Assembly: GCA_025084515.1 (NCBI GenBank)
Contig: JAJAGP010000755.1
Coordinates: forward strand, 239,887 to 303,886
Length of the DNA stretch: 64,000 nt
Reading direction: 5' to 3'
Source: Ancistrus triradiatus
Lineage: Eukaryota; Chordata; Actinopteri; Siluriformes; Loricariidae
Under the pieces are notes generated by a model that was given only the letters and a program-made list of their open reading frames with translations, did no database searches and had not been told where the DNA came from. Shown piece after piece: positions 51,934 through 62,849 of this stretch. The position numbers were made by a program, and so were the translations under genes. How positions within the stretch are numbered: position 1 is the stretch's first letter; each line of letters begins with the position of its first letter.

Positions 51934-54859
51934 TTGGTACGATCTGAGGGTCTGTAAGGACGTCTCTGCCTGTTTTAATGAAACTCTTGTTTAAGCTACA
52001 AACTGAAGCTGGGATTAGATAAGCCAGGATCAGTGGTACCTCCCACAGCTGGTACAGCTCCTGCCGCAGGTCCTCGTTCAGCAGGCCTGTGATACGAACC
52101 ATCGCCTCCTGAAACAGTGTGGAGGAATTAGGAGAGAACACACAAAGCCTGGCCAAAAATCACCCGCTGTCTGGAGTCTAATAATGACGAGTTAAGAGCT
52201 TTGATTGGATGATTAATTAGTGCAGTGATTAAAATGGTAACAATACGTTTAACCCGAGTAGGAGCAACGTGTAGCTTCTATTTTATTAATCAACCCTGTT
52301 GGAAGATGTATCCAAATTACTGCTGGATCAATCAGAGAAAGAAGTAAGGAGACGCTGAAGTGACTGGAACTGGGTTAAAAAACAAAGAGATTGAAAAGAA
52401 AAAAGAAAGAATAAAAAGTAAACCATAGAAACAAAGCAAGAAATAAAGGAACAAAGAAAGAAAGAAGGGAAGAAAGGAATGAAGAAAGAAAGAACAAAAT
52501 AAAGGAAGGAAGAAAAGAAACAAACAAAGAAACAAAGAAAGAAAAAGTAAGAAATAACGAAATAAAGGAAGGAAGAAAACAAGAAAGGGAAACATAGAAA
52601 GAACGAAGGGAAGGAAGAAAGAAAGAAAAGAAATGAAGGACGAAAGAACAAAATAAGGGAAGGAAGAAAAGAAGAAAGGGAAAGAAAGAGAAGAAAAGAA
52701 AGAACAAACAAAAAGAAGGAAGAAATGAAAAACGAAAGAACGAAATAAAGAATCGGAAATAAGGAAAAGAAGTAAGGAGACGCTGAAATGACTGGAACTG
52801 GGTTAAAAACAACAAAGAGAATAGAAAGAAAAAAGAAAGAATGAAAGAAAACCATAGAAACAAAGCAAGAAAAAGGAAGAAAGAAAAAAGAAGGGAAGGA
52901 AAGAAGAACAAAAGAAAGAAAGAAAGAAAGAATGAAATAAAGGAAGGAAGAAAGGCAAGGAAGGAAGGAAGGAAGGAAAGAAAGAAATTAAGGGAGTAAG
53001 AACGAAAGAAAAAAGAATAGAAACAAATCAAGAAATAAAGGAACAAATAAAGAAAGAAAAAAAGAAAGAAAGAAGGGAAGAAAGGAATGAAGAAAGAAAT
53101 AACAAAATAAAGGAAGAAAGAAAAGAAGAAAGGGAAAGAAGAAAGAAAGATGGAAGAAAGAATGACAAAGGAAGAAAGAAAAAATAAACGAACAAAGGGA
53201 AGGAAGAAATGAGAAACAAAAGAACGAAATAAAGAATCAGAAATAAAGAAAAGAAGGAGATGCTGAAATGACTGGAACTGGGTTAAGAAACAACAAAGAG
53301 AACGGAAAGAAAAAAGAAAGAATGAAAGAAAACCATAGAAGGAAGGAAGAATGGGAAAGAAGGAATTTGGTGAGTTCCGAGATGGTCGAAAACGAGACGA
53401 GCTGCTGAAGTTCAAAGCAAGCATCAGAGTGGGGAAGAAGGGTGATATAAGTGACTCTGAACGTGGCATGGTTGTTGGTGCTGGTCTGTGGGATTTAAAG
53501 CACACTACATAAACACAGACACAGGCCACTGAACAAATGCGCGGGTAGCACAGCCTTACTAATTAGCTGTGATAAGGAGTGATTAACACGCGGATTGTTT
53601 GTTAGGCCGTGTGAAACCATCTCCCCATCTGCAGAGACCACAGAGCTCTAACCACCGGTCATGTGACGCAGACAGAAACACAAATTAAATAAACAAACGA
53701 GGTTTAGGGTTAGAGATAATCCGGTATCGATAAGGGAACCTTCTCGCGTCTGTGCTTCTCCGCTTTGCTGATGTTGTCTGCTGGAGCAATATCTCCCACG
53801 ATGCACTCTGCCATGTCGTGCACCAGCGCCAGCTTCATACACCTGGAACGAGGAGGGACGCAAAAAAGACCTGAGATCAGCGATTCTCCAGCCGAACCAT
53901 GGTAGGAACATGTTCCTGAGTCAGTGACTGAAACTGTGGACTTTACCTCTCTCGGTCCAAACTCGGGTCCTGTATCGTCAGTGCCATGACTGCCATCCTG
54001 TACATGTGATCAGACACGCTCTCAGGCTGCTGGACGTTTCGGTAAACCCAACCGGTCCTTGGCACCCTCTGAAAAATGCGGAACATTAACCAAAGTTTGC
54101 AGCTCCGAATCAAACACACAATAAAAAAATAAGTTTTAGTCCCGGCAATGCATTCTGGATGGGTCGGGCACCGTGCAGGCATGACTGGCTGTCCCTGAGA
54201 GAAGTGAGGCTTGGCGGTGGGAATGCCATCTGGTGCACTGTTTGGGGTACATGCCAGCCTGTGCCCTGTCAGCTGAACTATAGGTGAGGTTAAAACATGA
54301 ATGAAAGACAACAGAATCTGAGACATGTACTAATACATCCCTAGATACTCTAACATTCCCTGTGATGATTAAGGACTAAATGAATTTGGAGACTGTCTCT
54401 TTAAGTGACTTCCTCCCCACATACCACCTAAATGCCCACCGTGCCATCTCACTTTGGCACCAGGAGGACGTGCACGAACGCCTAAGAGTTCCTAAACACT
54501 TTTAAAGCTGGAACAGGGTTACTTATTGGGCACTACGGTCACATAGTATCGGTGTAAAGGGAAAGGTTTGGGTATGACTGGGTCGAATTCCATTATCTTG
54601 ATGTTTTCCTAGACTAGAAGTTAACACAACTGCTGCAGGAACTAAATAAAATCTTATGATATTCACTATTCGATCATCTATTAGGGCGCCTTCACTTATG
54701 CACGCGCCAAATCCATTCACGAACAAGACCTCCAAAATGCCAAGGCTCATAATTCCCACGGTGTTTAGTGAAAATCAGACGTGAGAGATGTTTAAAATGA
54801 GTCTTTACCTTTAACTGCCCTACTAGTTTCATGAACTGTAGCATGTTCTCCATCCTCAT
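50962..54859 (-). CDS. hddc2: HD domain-containing 5'-deoxynucleotidase HDDC2
   Basis: Coding exons in order: 54859-54809, 54068-53947, 53842-53740, 52108-52040, 51883-51745 and 51071-50962 (594 bp, 197 aa; human about 204). Family members (YfbR/Ygk1 type) dephosphorylate deoxyribonucleoside 5'-monophosphates with a divalent metal. Metal-ligand candidates are H38 ([10 protein letters not shown]), H66-D67 (LALVHDMAE) and D132 (KELDQLEM); E70 and D75 (GDIAPAD) fit the active site. Helices [17 protein letters not shown] and the end block GRLNEFF...GRFRHP complete the fold. All introns are GT-AG and in phase; the intron 3 donor is poor (GTTCCC). The N-terminus is shorter than in human. Three NRF1-like sites lie upstream. 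Convergent with tpd52l1. Confidence 0.93.
51290..51710 (+). repeat. Polypurine tract in hddc2 intron 5
   Basis: About 420 bp of A/G-rich (AAAG)n-like DNA on the plus strand (polypyrimidine in the hddc2 transcript), close to the exon 5 donor. Confidence 0.9.
51745..51883 (-). CDS. hddc2: hddc2 exon 5
   Basis: Encodes [20 protein letters not shown] and [20 protein letters not shown], including D132. The acceptor CAG is immediately preceded by (TG)n(CG)n. Donor GAAG|GTCTCA. Confidence 0.94.
51884..52039 (-). other. hddc2: hddc2 intron 4, stop-free and a multiple of three
   Basis: 156 bp (52 codons) with no stop in the reading frame joining exons 4 and 5. Its 3' part is (TG)n then (CG)n, which would encode VCVCVC...RARAQ. 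Splice signals at both ends are normal, so splicing is expected. Confidence 0.8.
52040..52108 (-). CDS. hddc2: hddc2 exon 4
   Basis: 23 codons, [20 protein letters not shown] then LWE; phase 0 at both ends. Acceptor CTGTTTCAG, donor GAG|GTACCA. Confidence 0.94.
52336..53370 (+). repeat. 1-kb polypurine region with a triplicated 430-480-bp unit, hddc2 intron 3
   Basis: A/G-rich on the plus strand. The single-copy-looking tag 'gctgaaatgactggaactgg' (with variants) occurs at about 52353, 52781 and 53260, each followed by 'gttaa..aacaaagaga' and 'aaccatagaa', so a unit of roughly 430-480 bp exists in three copies (the last truncated). Confidence 0.85.
53371..53739. other. hddc2 intron 3, remainder
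   Basis: 53372-53480 reads 'gtgagttccgagatggtcga' and 'agtgactctgaacgtggcat', which resembles a Tc1 or other transposon fragment common in fish. The rest is unassigned. Confidence 0.35.
53740..53842 (-). CDS. hddc2: hddc2 exon 3: HD motif
   Basis: Encodes [20 protein letters not shown] then [14 protein letters not shown]. Carries the HD doublet. Acceptor GTTCCAG. The donor AAG|GTTCCC departs from consensus at positions +3 to +6. Confidence 0.92.
53947..54068 (-). CDS. hddc2: hddc2 exon 2
   Basis: Encodes [20 protein letters not shown] and [14 protein letters not shown], containing the first metal histidine (H38). Acceptor TTTTTCAG, donor AG|GTAAAG. Confidence 0.95.
54809..54859 (-). CDS. 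hddc2: hddc2 exon 1
   Basis: 17 codons, [18 protein letters not shown] second ATG two codons in has a better context (A at -3, G at +4), so the protein may start at residue 3. Donor AAG|GTAAAG. Confidence 0.85.
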
Positions 54860-54884
54860 GTAAACACACCGCCGTTACCCGACT

Positions 54885-54918
54885 ACGCATGCGTGAAAAT
54901 TTAATAGGGCGCATGCGC
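54885..54918. promoter_or_regulatory. hddc2: hddc2 promoter: paired NRF1-like sites
   Basis: ACGCATGCGT at 54885-54894 and GCGCATGCGC at 54909-54918 match the palindromic core bound by NRF1. They lie 26-60 bp upstream of the hddc2 start codon. No TATA box is apparent. A third, CGCATGCGC, lies at 55264-55272. Confidence 0.55.
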
Positions 54919-55800
54919 AATGCGCGTACCTGTTATCGGAGCCGTTATTACGTTTATTTAAAAAATAAAAGCGCAAATAAGCACATAGGTGAGCGTCGAA
55001 CTGCGTTTTATTTAGTTATTAAAAAACTGAAATTGTTCTACTGCTGTGTCCAAGGAATTAAGCAAATAAGCGTTATTTTATACGAGCTGTTTAAACTGAA
55101 GTGAAATAAAGTACATGTTCAATAAAAAAACAAAAAACAAATATGGCTTAAATTGTGCAAAACATTGAAGCTCAAAGCATATTTAACAACATTACCACGT
55201 TCAAGCGCTGTATTTATGTATTATTTGATAAACATTAACTTCGAGAGCCTTTGTTACTGACTACGCATGCGCACCACTTGCTCCGGTTGTTAGCAAAGCC
55301 GGGGTTTGAGCTATAAAAGAAATAAAGTACTATTTGTCAAATTAAAAATAAAACAAATGCCAAAACAGTGGTATTAATCACTCACAAATAGAATAAACAC
55401 TACATAAAGACAGCTCAAATCTTTCATATACTCTTGTATGCTTTGTTTTAAGTCCAGTCAATCATGGCCTAATAAACGAAGCGCTAATTCTGTTAGTAAT
55501 ATTTCAATCACCTTTATAAATAAACACATTTTCGACTGACCAGTGTATTCAGATTAACTGACAAATATTAAGCAAAGATGTAGTGTTTATGTTGTTTTAA
55601 CCACTAGATGGGACTATACCTCTTTAACAAGGCCTCCATGTTTTTTTGTTGTTGTTGTTGTTGTTGTTTTAATTATTATTATTTTTATTATATTTTATGG
55701 AATGTTTTTGTCACCATCCTGGAAAAAAAAAGTAGGCTCCTTGTCTAAACTGGTTTCCTCTGACCAATAATGTTTTAGAACTGGTTTATTACAGGGTTGG
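54919..55800. other. Region upstream of hddc2, no second gene recognised
   Basis: AT-rich, with the third NRF1-like site at 55264-55272 and a (TTG)n tract at about 55648-55668. No divergent coding exon could be recognised. Confidence 0.35.
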
Positions 55801-57360
55801 TTAGTAAATAAAGTCAGGATTAAGCTGGGGGGCCTGCCAAAATGTTTAAAACACAACAAATGCTGGTCATACGTTTGTCTGTTTCAAGGCTGTGTTGAGG
55901 ACATCGATGAGCAATCATATGCTGCTCAAATATCAGGTGTTACATTTATTGTAATGAGATAGAAAGTATGGCTTACAGAGGCAACTTAACATATCGAAAG
56001 TTACACTACAAGAGTGCTTTAAACAAAACACATTTCAGACGAGGTTAGAATAGTTAGCTAAGGCCCCTGAAGGCGGTCAGTCTAAAGTCTACAAACGAAG
56101 AACATTTTGTACTTTTTGTGCTCTTCTGAACATCCCACAAATATCACACCACGCTAAAAAAGGAAAGAAAACAGCCAAACAAGCTGCTGATATCTCAGAA
56201 CTTGCTAAAGTGACGAAGTAACAGGTTGTCAAACTTGTGTCTGTTTCGCTCTGATCTCATCATCTGAAGCTAAAATGTGGCCTGTGCGTGATAACGCTGT
56301 TTGGGAATGTTATATAAAAGTGGAAACAATCTGTGATAAATTCACGTGGAAGCTCATTAAAGCTACAACATTTTCAATTGAACACTTTTTAGGTTTTGTT
56401 CAAAACAGTTTCGGAGAAGTGCTTTCAAGTAATCTGATGATTCGTCCTTGACACGCACAATGTTCACAATGTTTCCTTAAATTGTGAGAACAGCGTTCCA
56501 TCTCAAGCTCTGCATCCTACACTGTGTAAACAACAATTTCTCCAGTGTTGCACTCTAAACGGTTACAGTCTTGTAACAGTTCAGGAGCCTTTATAGTCAA
56601 ACATGATTTGATCATTTTATAAATAAAAACACTAGGAAGCTACATTTTATCTTTATCTTTTCCAATATGTGCTAAAATGCATGCATGATAATTTAATAAA
56701 TTACATTGTGTAACCTTTTTAAGTTGATAATCAAAAAATTGTTTCATTCGACAAGATTAGGGGTGCTAACACTTTTGCATGAGATGCTTAAGCATGAGTA
56801 TTTCTCTTTATTGTCTTTGGCAACCCTGGTCAGTGTTGATTTTCTGATTGAAAAGAATTAAATAAAGTACATTTGTTTACATTTTATTGCACATGTAGTT
56901 TCATTTCATAATTTCATCATTTGAAGGACCTGACTCAAATGTACAGCAGAGGCCAAAAGTCATAGTGCAACAGGATAAAGACCCAAAACCTCAAAGCTTC
57001 GCAACAACCATTTGAGGACCAAAAAAAGATCAAGGACCTTCCTTCACAGTCGCATGACCTAAACTTGAAGACAGATAAAGCTGAGAATGACATTACAGCA
57101 AAAGGGGGAACATGCCAAAATACTAATCAATTCTGACATTTATCTCAATGTCTCAAGGTTCAACTTTTCACTCAAATTGGTAGGTTGATTATGTAATTTG
57201 TCAAGAAAACATATTAAATGCATAATAATTCCTAACAAATTAATTTTAATGGTGTTAGGATGAGACAGACATGAATAAGTATCTCCTAATAAAAGCACTT
57301 TTTATGCTACTAGGCTACGTTTCACCTTTTTCATCCCTTATTTACGTACATTGGTAATGT
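55801..57360. other. AT-rich intergenic DNA with a Tc1 relic
   Basis: Mostly unassigned. At about 56935-57130 the plus strand reads QQDKDPK-like from 'caacaggataaagacccaaaacc', the third catalytic box of Tc1 transposases, surrounded by broken sequence. Confidence 0.4.
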
Positions 57361-57369
57361 CATCCAAAA

Positions 57370-57620
57370 ATTGAAAGGGGTCACTGTTGCCTGTGCCACG
57401 TTAGACCCACTAACAAGGCGGCACTGGTGGGTAGTAGGCTCACGATTTGGCACAGTTTGGTTATTTCTTCTTCTTAAGACTTGGTTTGATTTAAGCCTGG
57501 TTCCTCTCAAGGGGGTTTCTCCGTGCTACTGCCTCCTGTGTCTGCTCATTAGGGCTTTATGCTCAGCTTTTAAAACTGTTTAGTTTTGAACATCTAGCAG
57601 TGAGAGGTGGTCTATAAAAA
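57370..57620 (+). repeat. L2-like LINE 3' fragment
   Basis: Contains 'cctggttcctctcaaggggg' and 'tttctccgtgctactgcc', the usual 3' UTR style of fish L2-like elements. The tail is incomplete. Confidence 0.4.
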
Positions 57621-58019
57621 CCCCAGCGTAGGTAATATTCGGTACTATGCCTTAACAAAAGAAACTGTGTCGTCTGGCATCATTTCCGTCTGCCAATTAT
57701 AGCCGCTCACAGACTTCACAGAAAGCCGCATTCCCAAAAAGACTGTCTAGCGAGGAAGGACGGTGGATCCGTCACAGGAAGGAGGATATGATCATCTTCC
57801 TCCCGGCTGAGTCTCCATGCTAAATGCGGAGCATGTTGACACACACGCTCAGCCCCCATTACGTGGTCGTCACACTCCGCCACCTGTGAAACGCGCCGTT
57901 TCCTCCTGTTTTGGAGCGTGTAGACAATACACACTCTTCCTGGGAGCTGGGGATGAAGCGCTCGAGTAGGATAAGAGGAGGATGTAGATACACAACACAA
58001 CTCGACTGATGCGGGATCG

Positions 58020-58830
58020 GTGTCACTGTGACTTTTATTTCATCGCAGACATAAGATATTTCTTGGTTTTCCTTTGTTAATAAACATCGATTCCTGCATT
58101 TCAGGCCTGCAATACATTCCAAAAAATAATAATAATAATTATGTGATCACCAAACAGGTGATTATAATCATGATTTGGTACAAAAGCAGTATCCAGGAAA
58201 GTCTTAGAGGAGCAAAGCTGATCAGAGGATCTCCAGTTTATCACCAAATGTGTAAGAAAATTATTTAAATGATTAAAAACAATGTTCCTCAACGAAAACA
58301 TGGCAGCGATTTCCATATTTCTCCCTCAGCAGGGCATAATATCATTAAATGATTCAAGGAATCTGGAGGAATTACCTAAAAAAGCCTAAACTGAAGAGGA
58401 GTGATCTCCGCTCCCTGCATCAAGAACCGTCATTCATCAATAGCTGATAGAACCACATGGACAAGGGATTCCTTTATCAAACCTTTATCAAGCTCTGCAA
58501 TACAGAGTTACATTCACAGATACCACTTAAAACGTTACTGTGCTAAAAAGAAGCCTTATGTTATAACCATGTCCAGAAGAGGCGTCGACTTCTCTGGACT
58601 TGGATGCATCTGGGATGGACCATCACATAGTGGGAACGGGGATTGTGCTCAGACCCATCAGTATAACAGAGCTTTTTTGGACCAAAGACGACATGGACCA
58701 TCGGACTGTTATGAGGAACAGGCTCTGTCATGGTTTAGGGTCGGGTCAGTGCCTTTGGCAAAGGTCATTTACACTTCTGTGACAGTAAACAGTGAACTTG
58801 GACCCAAAACCCCTCGGTACGTTTGATTTC
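58020..58830 (+). repeat. Interspersed repeat family A, copy 3
   Basis: Matches 13340-14000 over most of its length ('gcctaaactgaagaggagtg', 'ttcctttatcaaacctttat', 'tcacagataccacttaaaac') and copy 1 in reverse. A frame open for 141 codons (58401-58826) is not open in the other copies, so it is not accepted as a gene. Confidence 0.65.
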
Positions 58831-59472
58831 TCAGGTAGAGAAAGAAAAACAGGTGTCAGAGCAAAACAAACATCCACACGCCTTCCGGTGGCAAAACAAT
58901 GACAGCAGCACGTCTTTTTATTTACAGGAAACACGTCGTTCCTCTTCACTCTTCCTCTGGCTGCAGAAAATAGTCCGTCGTCCTGCTGACCGCTCATCCC
59001 TCCGTCTCTCAGCATTGTCCCCGCCTGCTATTTTTAACCCCACGGCCGCGTTAACATGTGAGACGTTGGTCCGACCTCTGACCTCGGTTAACCAGCAGGG
59101 CCCTAAAATTAGCAGCGTGGCCTAAAAATGCTCTGGGAACTCTTTAAGCTCTTCTGGGGGGATTTTGGCGCTCTCGTGACGTGGCAGTTTCTCGTGAGAA
59201 TGCCGAGGGTGCTCGATGCTTTCTTTGCACGGGCGCGTTGAAGCGAGCAGACGCCCCGCACTCAGCACTCTGCTGTTATTTTAATGGGCTGCAGCTCCGC
59301 TATCTTAGTCGCTGATTAGATTCGCAACTCAGCCTGCGGAGAGACAAAGTGCAGGTCACAAGAACGGTTGCCAAATCAAGCAGGAATCCATAATCGCACT
59401 GCTTTTAATCGCTCAGACTTGGCAAGGCTGAGTCCACTGATTGGGAGAGCAAGAACTCTGAAGTCTGAACTA
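58831..59472. promoter_or_regulatory. Single-copy stretch with two MEF2-consensus sites
   Basis: CTATTTTTAA (59028-59037) and CTAAAATTAG (59103-59112) both fit YTA(A/T)4TAR, with a near match CTAAAAATG at about 59122. The stretch is non-repetitive. Regulatory role is inference only. Confidence 0.2.
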
Positions 59473-60625
59473 CAGTCCTCTACAATTATTGCTCCCGATA
59501 TAGAGAAATAAAAAGAGTTATAAGAAAGCTTTGGGTGAATGAGCTTAATCTCAGGCTGAAAAAAATGAGAAATATCCAACCTTAAGTAAATTTACATAAC
59601 TATTTAACAAAAACAAGTACCATGATAATTGTCACCTCTAGAAATTATTTTTTCTAGGAACTTTCAAGCAGCTAAAAAAATGGTGAAAAAGTGGTCAAAT
59701 TCCCTTAGTCATTAATCAACATGGGAAACAGAAGAGAAAACACAATTCAAACAAAAGTGTGTTGATCTTCAAAAGTCAGGGAAAGGATCAGGTAGAAGAA
59801 TAATTAAGAAGCTCCAATCAAATTGGAACCGTGATAAACTTACCTGGACAAGGACCTGAGCAACTGCCTAAAACTACTATCAGATGCCATCTTCATGCCA
59901 ACTGATTATTTGGAAGGCGTGCCAGGAGAAACCCACAAACCTAACCACCTGGAGGGTACTAAAAGCCAGTGGGACTTCGACTGAAACTGAAAGTTCTATG
60001 GTCAAAAGATGGGTTTGGACATAAATAGGAAAAGAACCTGATGCCCATTCTTAAGTAAGGTAGAGGATCTGTGAAGTTTTGGGACTGTTTTACCTCCAAA
60101 TGCCCTTTGAACCTTGTTATTCTAAATGGCAACACCATGAAATACCAGAATGTTATAAATCTAAATCTGTCTTCCTCTGAAAAGAAACTAAAAACGGGTG
60201 ATCGTTGAATCTTCCAGCAGGCCGATGGTCCAAAACATGTCCAGATCAAGACAGAAATAGTTTAGTGACACAAAATCAAGCCCATGAACATCTCAGTCCC
60301 CTGACCTATAGCCCATAGAAAACCTGTTGAGGGCGCTAAAGAGGAGAGGGCACAAGAGAGGGCCGAGGAACCTGGAGAGATTCTGCAAAGAGGAACTCAG
60401 AAGAAGACTCGAATTCCATGCTCTGGATCTCCAACCATAGAAGATCTCAAAGAAGAATAAGTTATGTTTTATTGGCAAAGGAAGCATGTACAAACCATAA
60501 CATGCAGGGGGACAATAATCACGGCACGCAGTTTTGTTAAAAATAATATTTCTTCACCAGCAGCTGAAGTTCTTATAAGTCTATTTACCCATCATTTCCA
60601 GGGGAACAATAATTGTGGAGGTGAC
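59473..60625 (+). mobile_element. Tc1-like element with IR/DR-type ends
   Basis: The left end CAGTCCTCTACAATTATTGC after a TA at 59471 is mirrored near 60600-60623 ('ggggaacaataattgtggag'). Inner repeats ('gataattgtcacctctag' near 59623; 'gggggacaataatcacggca' near 60507) suggest the two-repeat IR/DR arrangement. A degenerate transposase lies between. Confidence 0.75.
59720..60450 (+). pseudogene. Tc1-like transposase, degenerate
   Basis: Readable pieces in shifting frames: an N-terminal block near 59760 (CVDLQKSGKGSGRRIIKKLQ), and near 60215 a QADGPKHVQIK-like third catalytic box followed by SPDL-type sequence near 60295. Stops are frequent. Confidence 0.6.
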
Positions 60626-60639
60626 AAAAGATATTTCAG

Positions 60640-62551
60640 AATAATAAGGCCTTTGGTGCCAGCAGGACTTCCTGGAAGACATGCGTCTGTGTTTTCAGGA
60701 CATCACCATAGCAGCAGGTGACGGCTCTGTGGCGCTGGAATCCCCCCAGCGAGACGCTCTGGGAGCCACCAGGCCCTTTTCACTGCGGCCCTGGCTTTGT
60801 ATGGAGGACAGTGGCATGGCAGCGGCGGCTAACGAATAGCGTCGTTGGCGCTGGCTTGTGGGCGCACAGAGGTGGGTCTTGTCGGCACGGAGCGTGTGAA
60901 TAGAGAGAGGTGAGAGCGAGGGCAGAAGAAACACGAGCCTCAAAAAGAGCGCTACCTTGAAGCGAGCGACCTCGGCTGGCCCGTAAATACAGTTCAGTGG
61001 GGGGCAGAGATGGGTCGAGGGGTGGGTTTGGAGGGGGGGTTACATGGCTTTCTTCTTCAGAGGGCAGAAGGAAGAAAGGGACTTTGTCATTCATGGCTCC
61101 TGAGCCTTGATTTAGCGCTCTGAGAAGCTCCTGTGAGAACTGTGGTGAGCCTGACGGAGGCCATAAAATCGATTATTGATGCACTTTAGACGTGGGTGGA
61201 GAGTTTCTGCTGTCAGGGGAGACGCTTGGAAAACTCTGACTTCTATAATGTTCTTTTACAATCTTTTATAATCTTTTTATATTGATTTTCCTGGGTCTGG
61301 GTCTTTAAACTGGGTCTTTAAACTTTACATAATCTTAAACCACATAATGATCAAATTTACTATAAAATTGCTATCATTTATGAGTTTATGAGCTGTAATT
61401 TATTCACATTCAATTTAATTTGAATAAACACAAAACATTTTATAACACAGTGAGTTAAAAAAATTATGGAGCCGAACATTAATCCGGAATTTAATGATAT
61501 AAACAAACATCAAGTGCTCAGGATGAGCTAAGCTGCTTCAAAATCAACAAAACCTTTTATAAACCACTCAGGGCTGTAAACATCATTAACACAATAAAAT
61601 AAATTTAATGAGGCCAAGGTTATATGATCTGACTTTATTGTAAAGCTATATTTCAAAGTGAACCGTTTTATACCAAATACCGATTAGCATTAGCACTATG
61701 CATACAGTTTTAATCTTTTTTGGGCTGCGTCCCAAATGATTCCTTATGTACTATTCCCTAGATTCTACTTACTATATAGAGCATTATCAGCGTATAGGGA
61801 ACAGAGGTGGTTAGGGTCGTAAACGATTTGGGACACTCCCTATAAACGACAGCGTTGATAACTTGACCTTGTTGCTGGATTTGATGGCTTTTTTAGTCCA
61901 ACTGAGCGACTTTATTTACAATAATAGCTTTTAGCTGAGGTAAACTCACCACTTCTGTGTCCTTCGATGCGATCTAAAATCATTCCACTACGTAGTGAAT
62001 ATGCAGATGGAATAACGCGTTTACACCCTTCATAGTGCAGTACGTATCAAAAAGTGATACGTACCCCACCATTACACCAGCCTGCACCGTTGGTACATGG
62101 TTGGATGAAGGAAGATCCATCATTTTTTCATGTTGTTAATGCCAAATTTTGACCCTACCACCCGAAAACCGTAGCAGAAATCGAGACTCGACAATTGAGA
62201 CACTACTCTAGATTATTTTGGCAAAAGCATTTTTGTCCGGTTGATTACTGATGTTCACAGAAGTTTTGACACTAGTTTTGATTTTAGTTTTCGCCCTAAT
62301 TGTAGTGTTAGTTTTAGTACACATCAACCCGGGTTGTAACTCGAGCTCTCCCTCCTCTGATCTTCTTCTCCCCTGTGTTTCGGAGATAAAGGGTCACACC
62401 AGGAGCCCTGCCCTCCCTGCTGCCGCTCCCACGGCTCCTGATAGCCTTGTTCCCAGCCCCACACACACACGCATGCATGCACACAGAGTGCCAGTGTGTG
62501 CCCATGGTCGAGTTTGTGTTACTCACTGCTGTTACATAACAGTCTCAATCT

Positions 62552-62596
<45 letters not shown>

Positions 62597-62849
62597 TCAC
62601 TCTCTATCTCTCGCTGGACGGGTGCAGTGATTTATCGGGCACAGGACAGGGCTCTCTCTCTGCATGCTCGCCTGGCCGCCACTAAACCAGGCAGTGAGTA
62701 AAAAGCCTGGGAAAGAGCAGCTAGAGTGTTATACCCTGATCATTAAGCCAAGCGGAGCCAAGATGTGTTTCAGTTTTGTCCAGCATTCGCAAAAAAAAAC
62801 AATAAGAATAATGTAAGAGTATGGGTTGTATTTCTTATATATACAAATG
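60640..62849. other. Intergenic, no gene recognised
   Basis: 60680-61120 is GC-rich with frames on both strands but no domain. 61230-62230 is AT-rich. A (TC)n microsatellite lies at about 62553-62605. No exon of the next syntenic human gene (HEY2, a bHLH-Orange factor) is visible. Confidence 0.35.

Noticed and set aside
52375..53529. 384-codon minus-strand open frame rich in F and S
   Set aside because: Low-complexity translation of the purine tract in hddc2 intron 3.
58401..58826. 141-codon open frame
   Set aside because: Lies in repeat family A and is interrupted in the other copies.
60695..61094. Overlapping frames in GC-rich DNA at 60.7-61.1 kb
   Set aside because: Frames on both strands are mutual shadows; no bHLH or other domain of the expected next gene.
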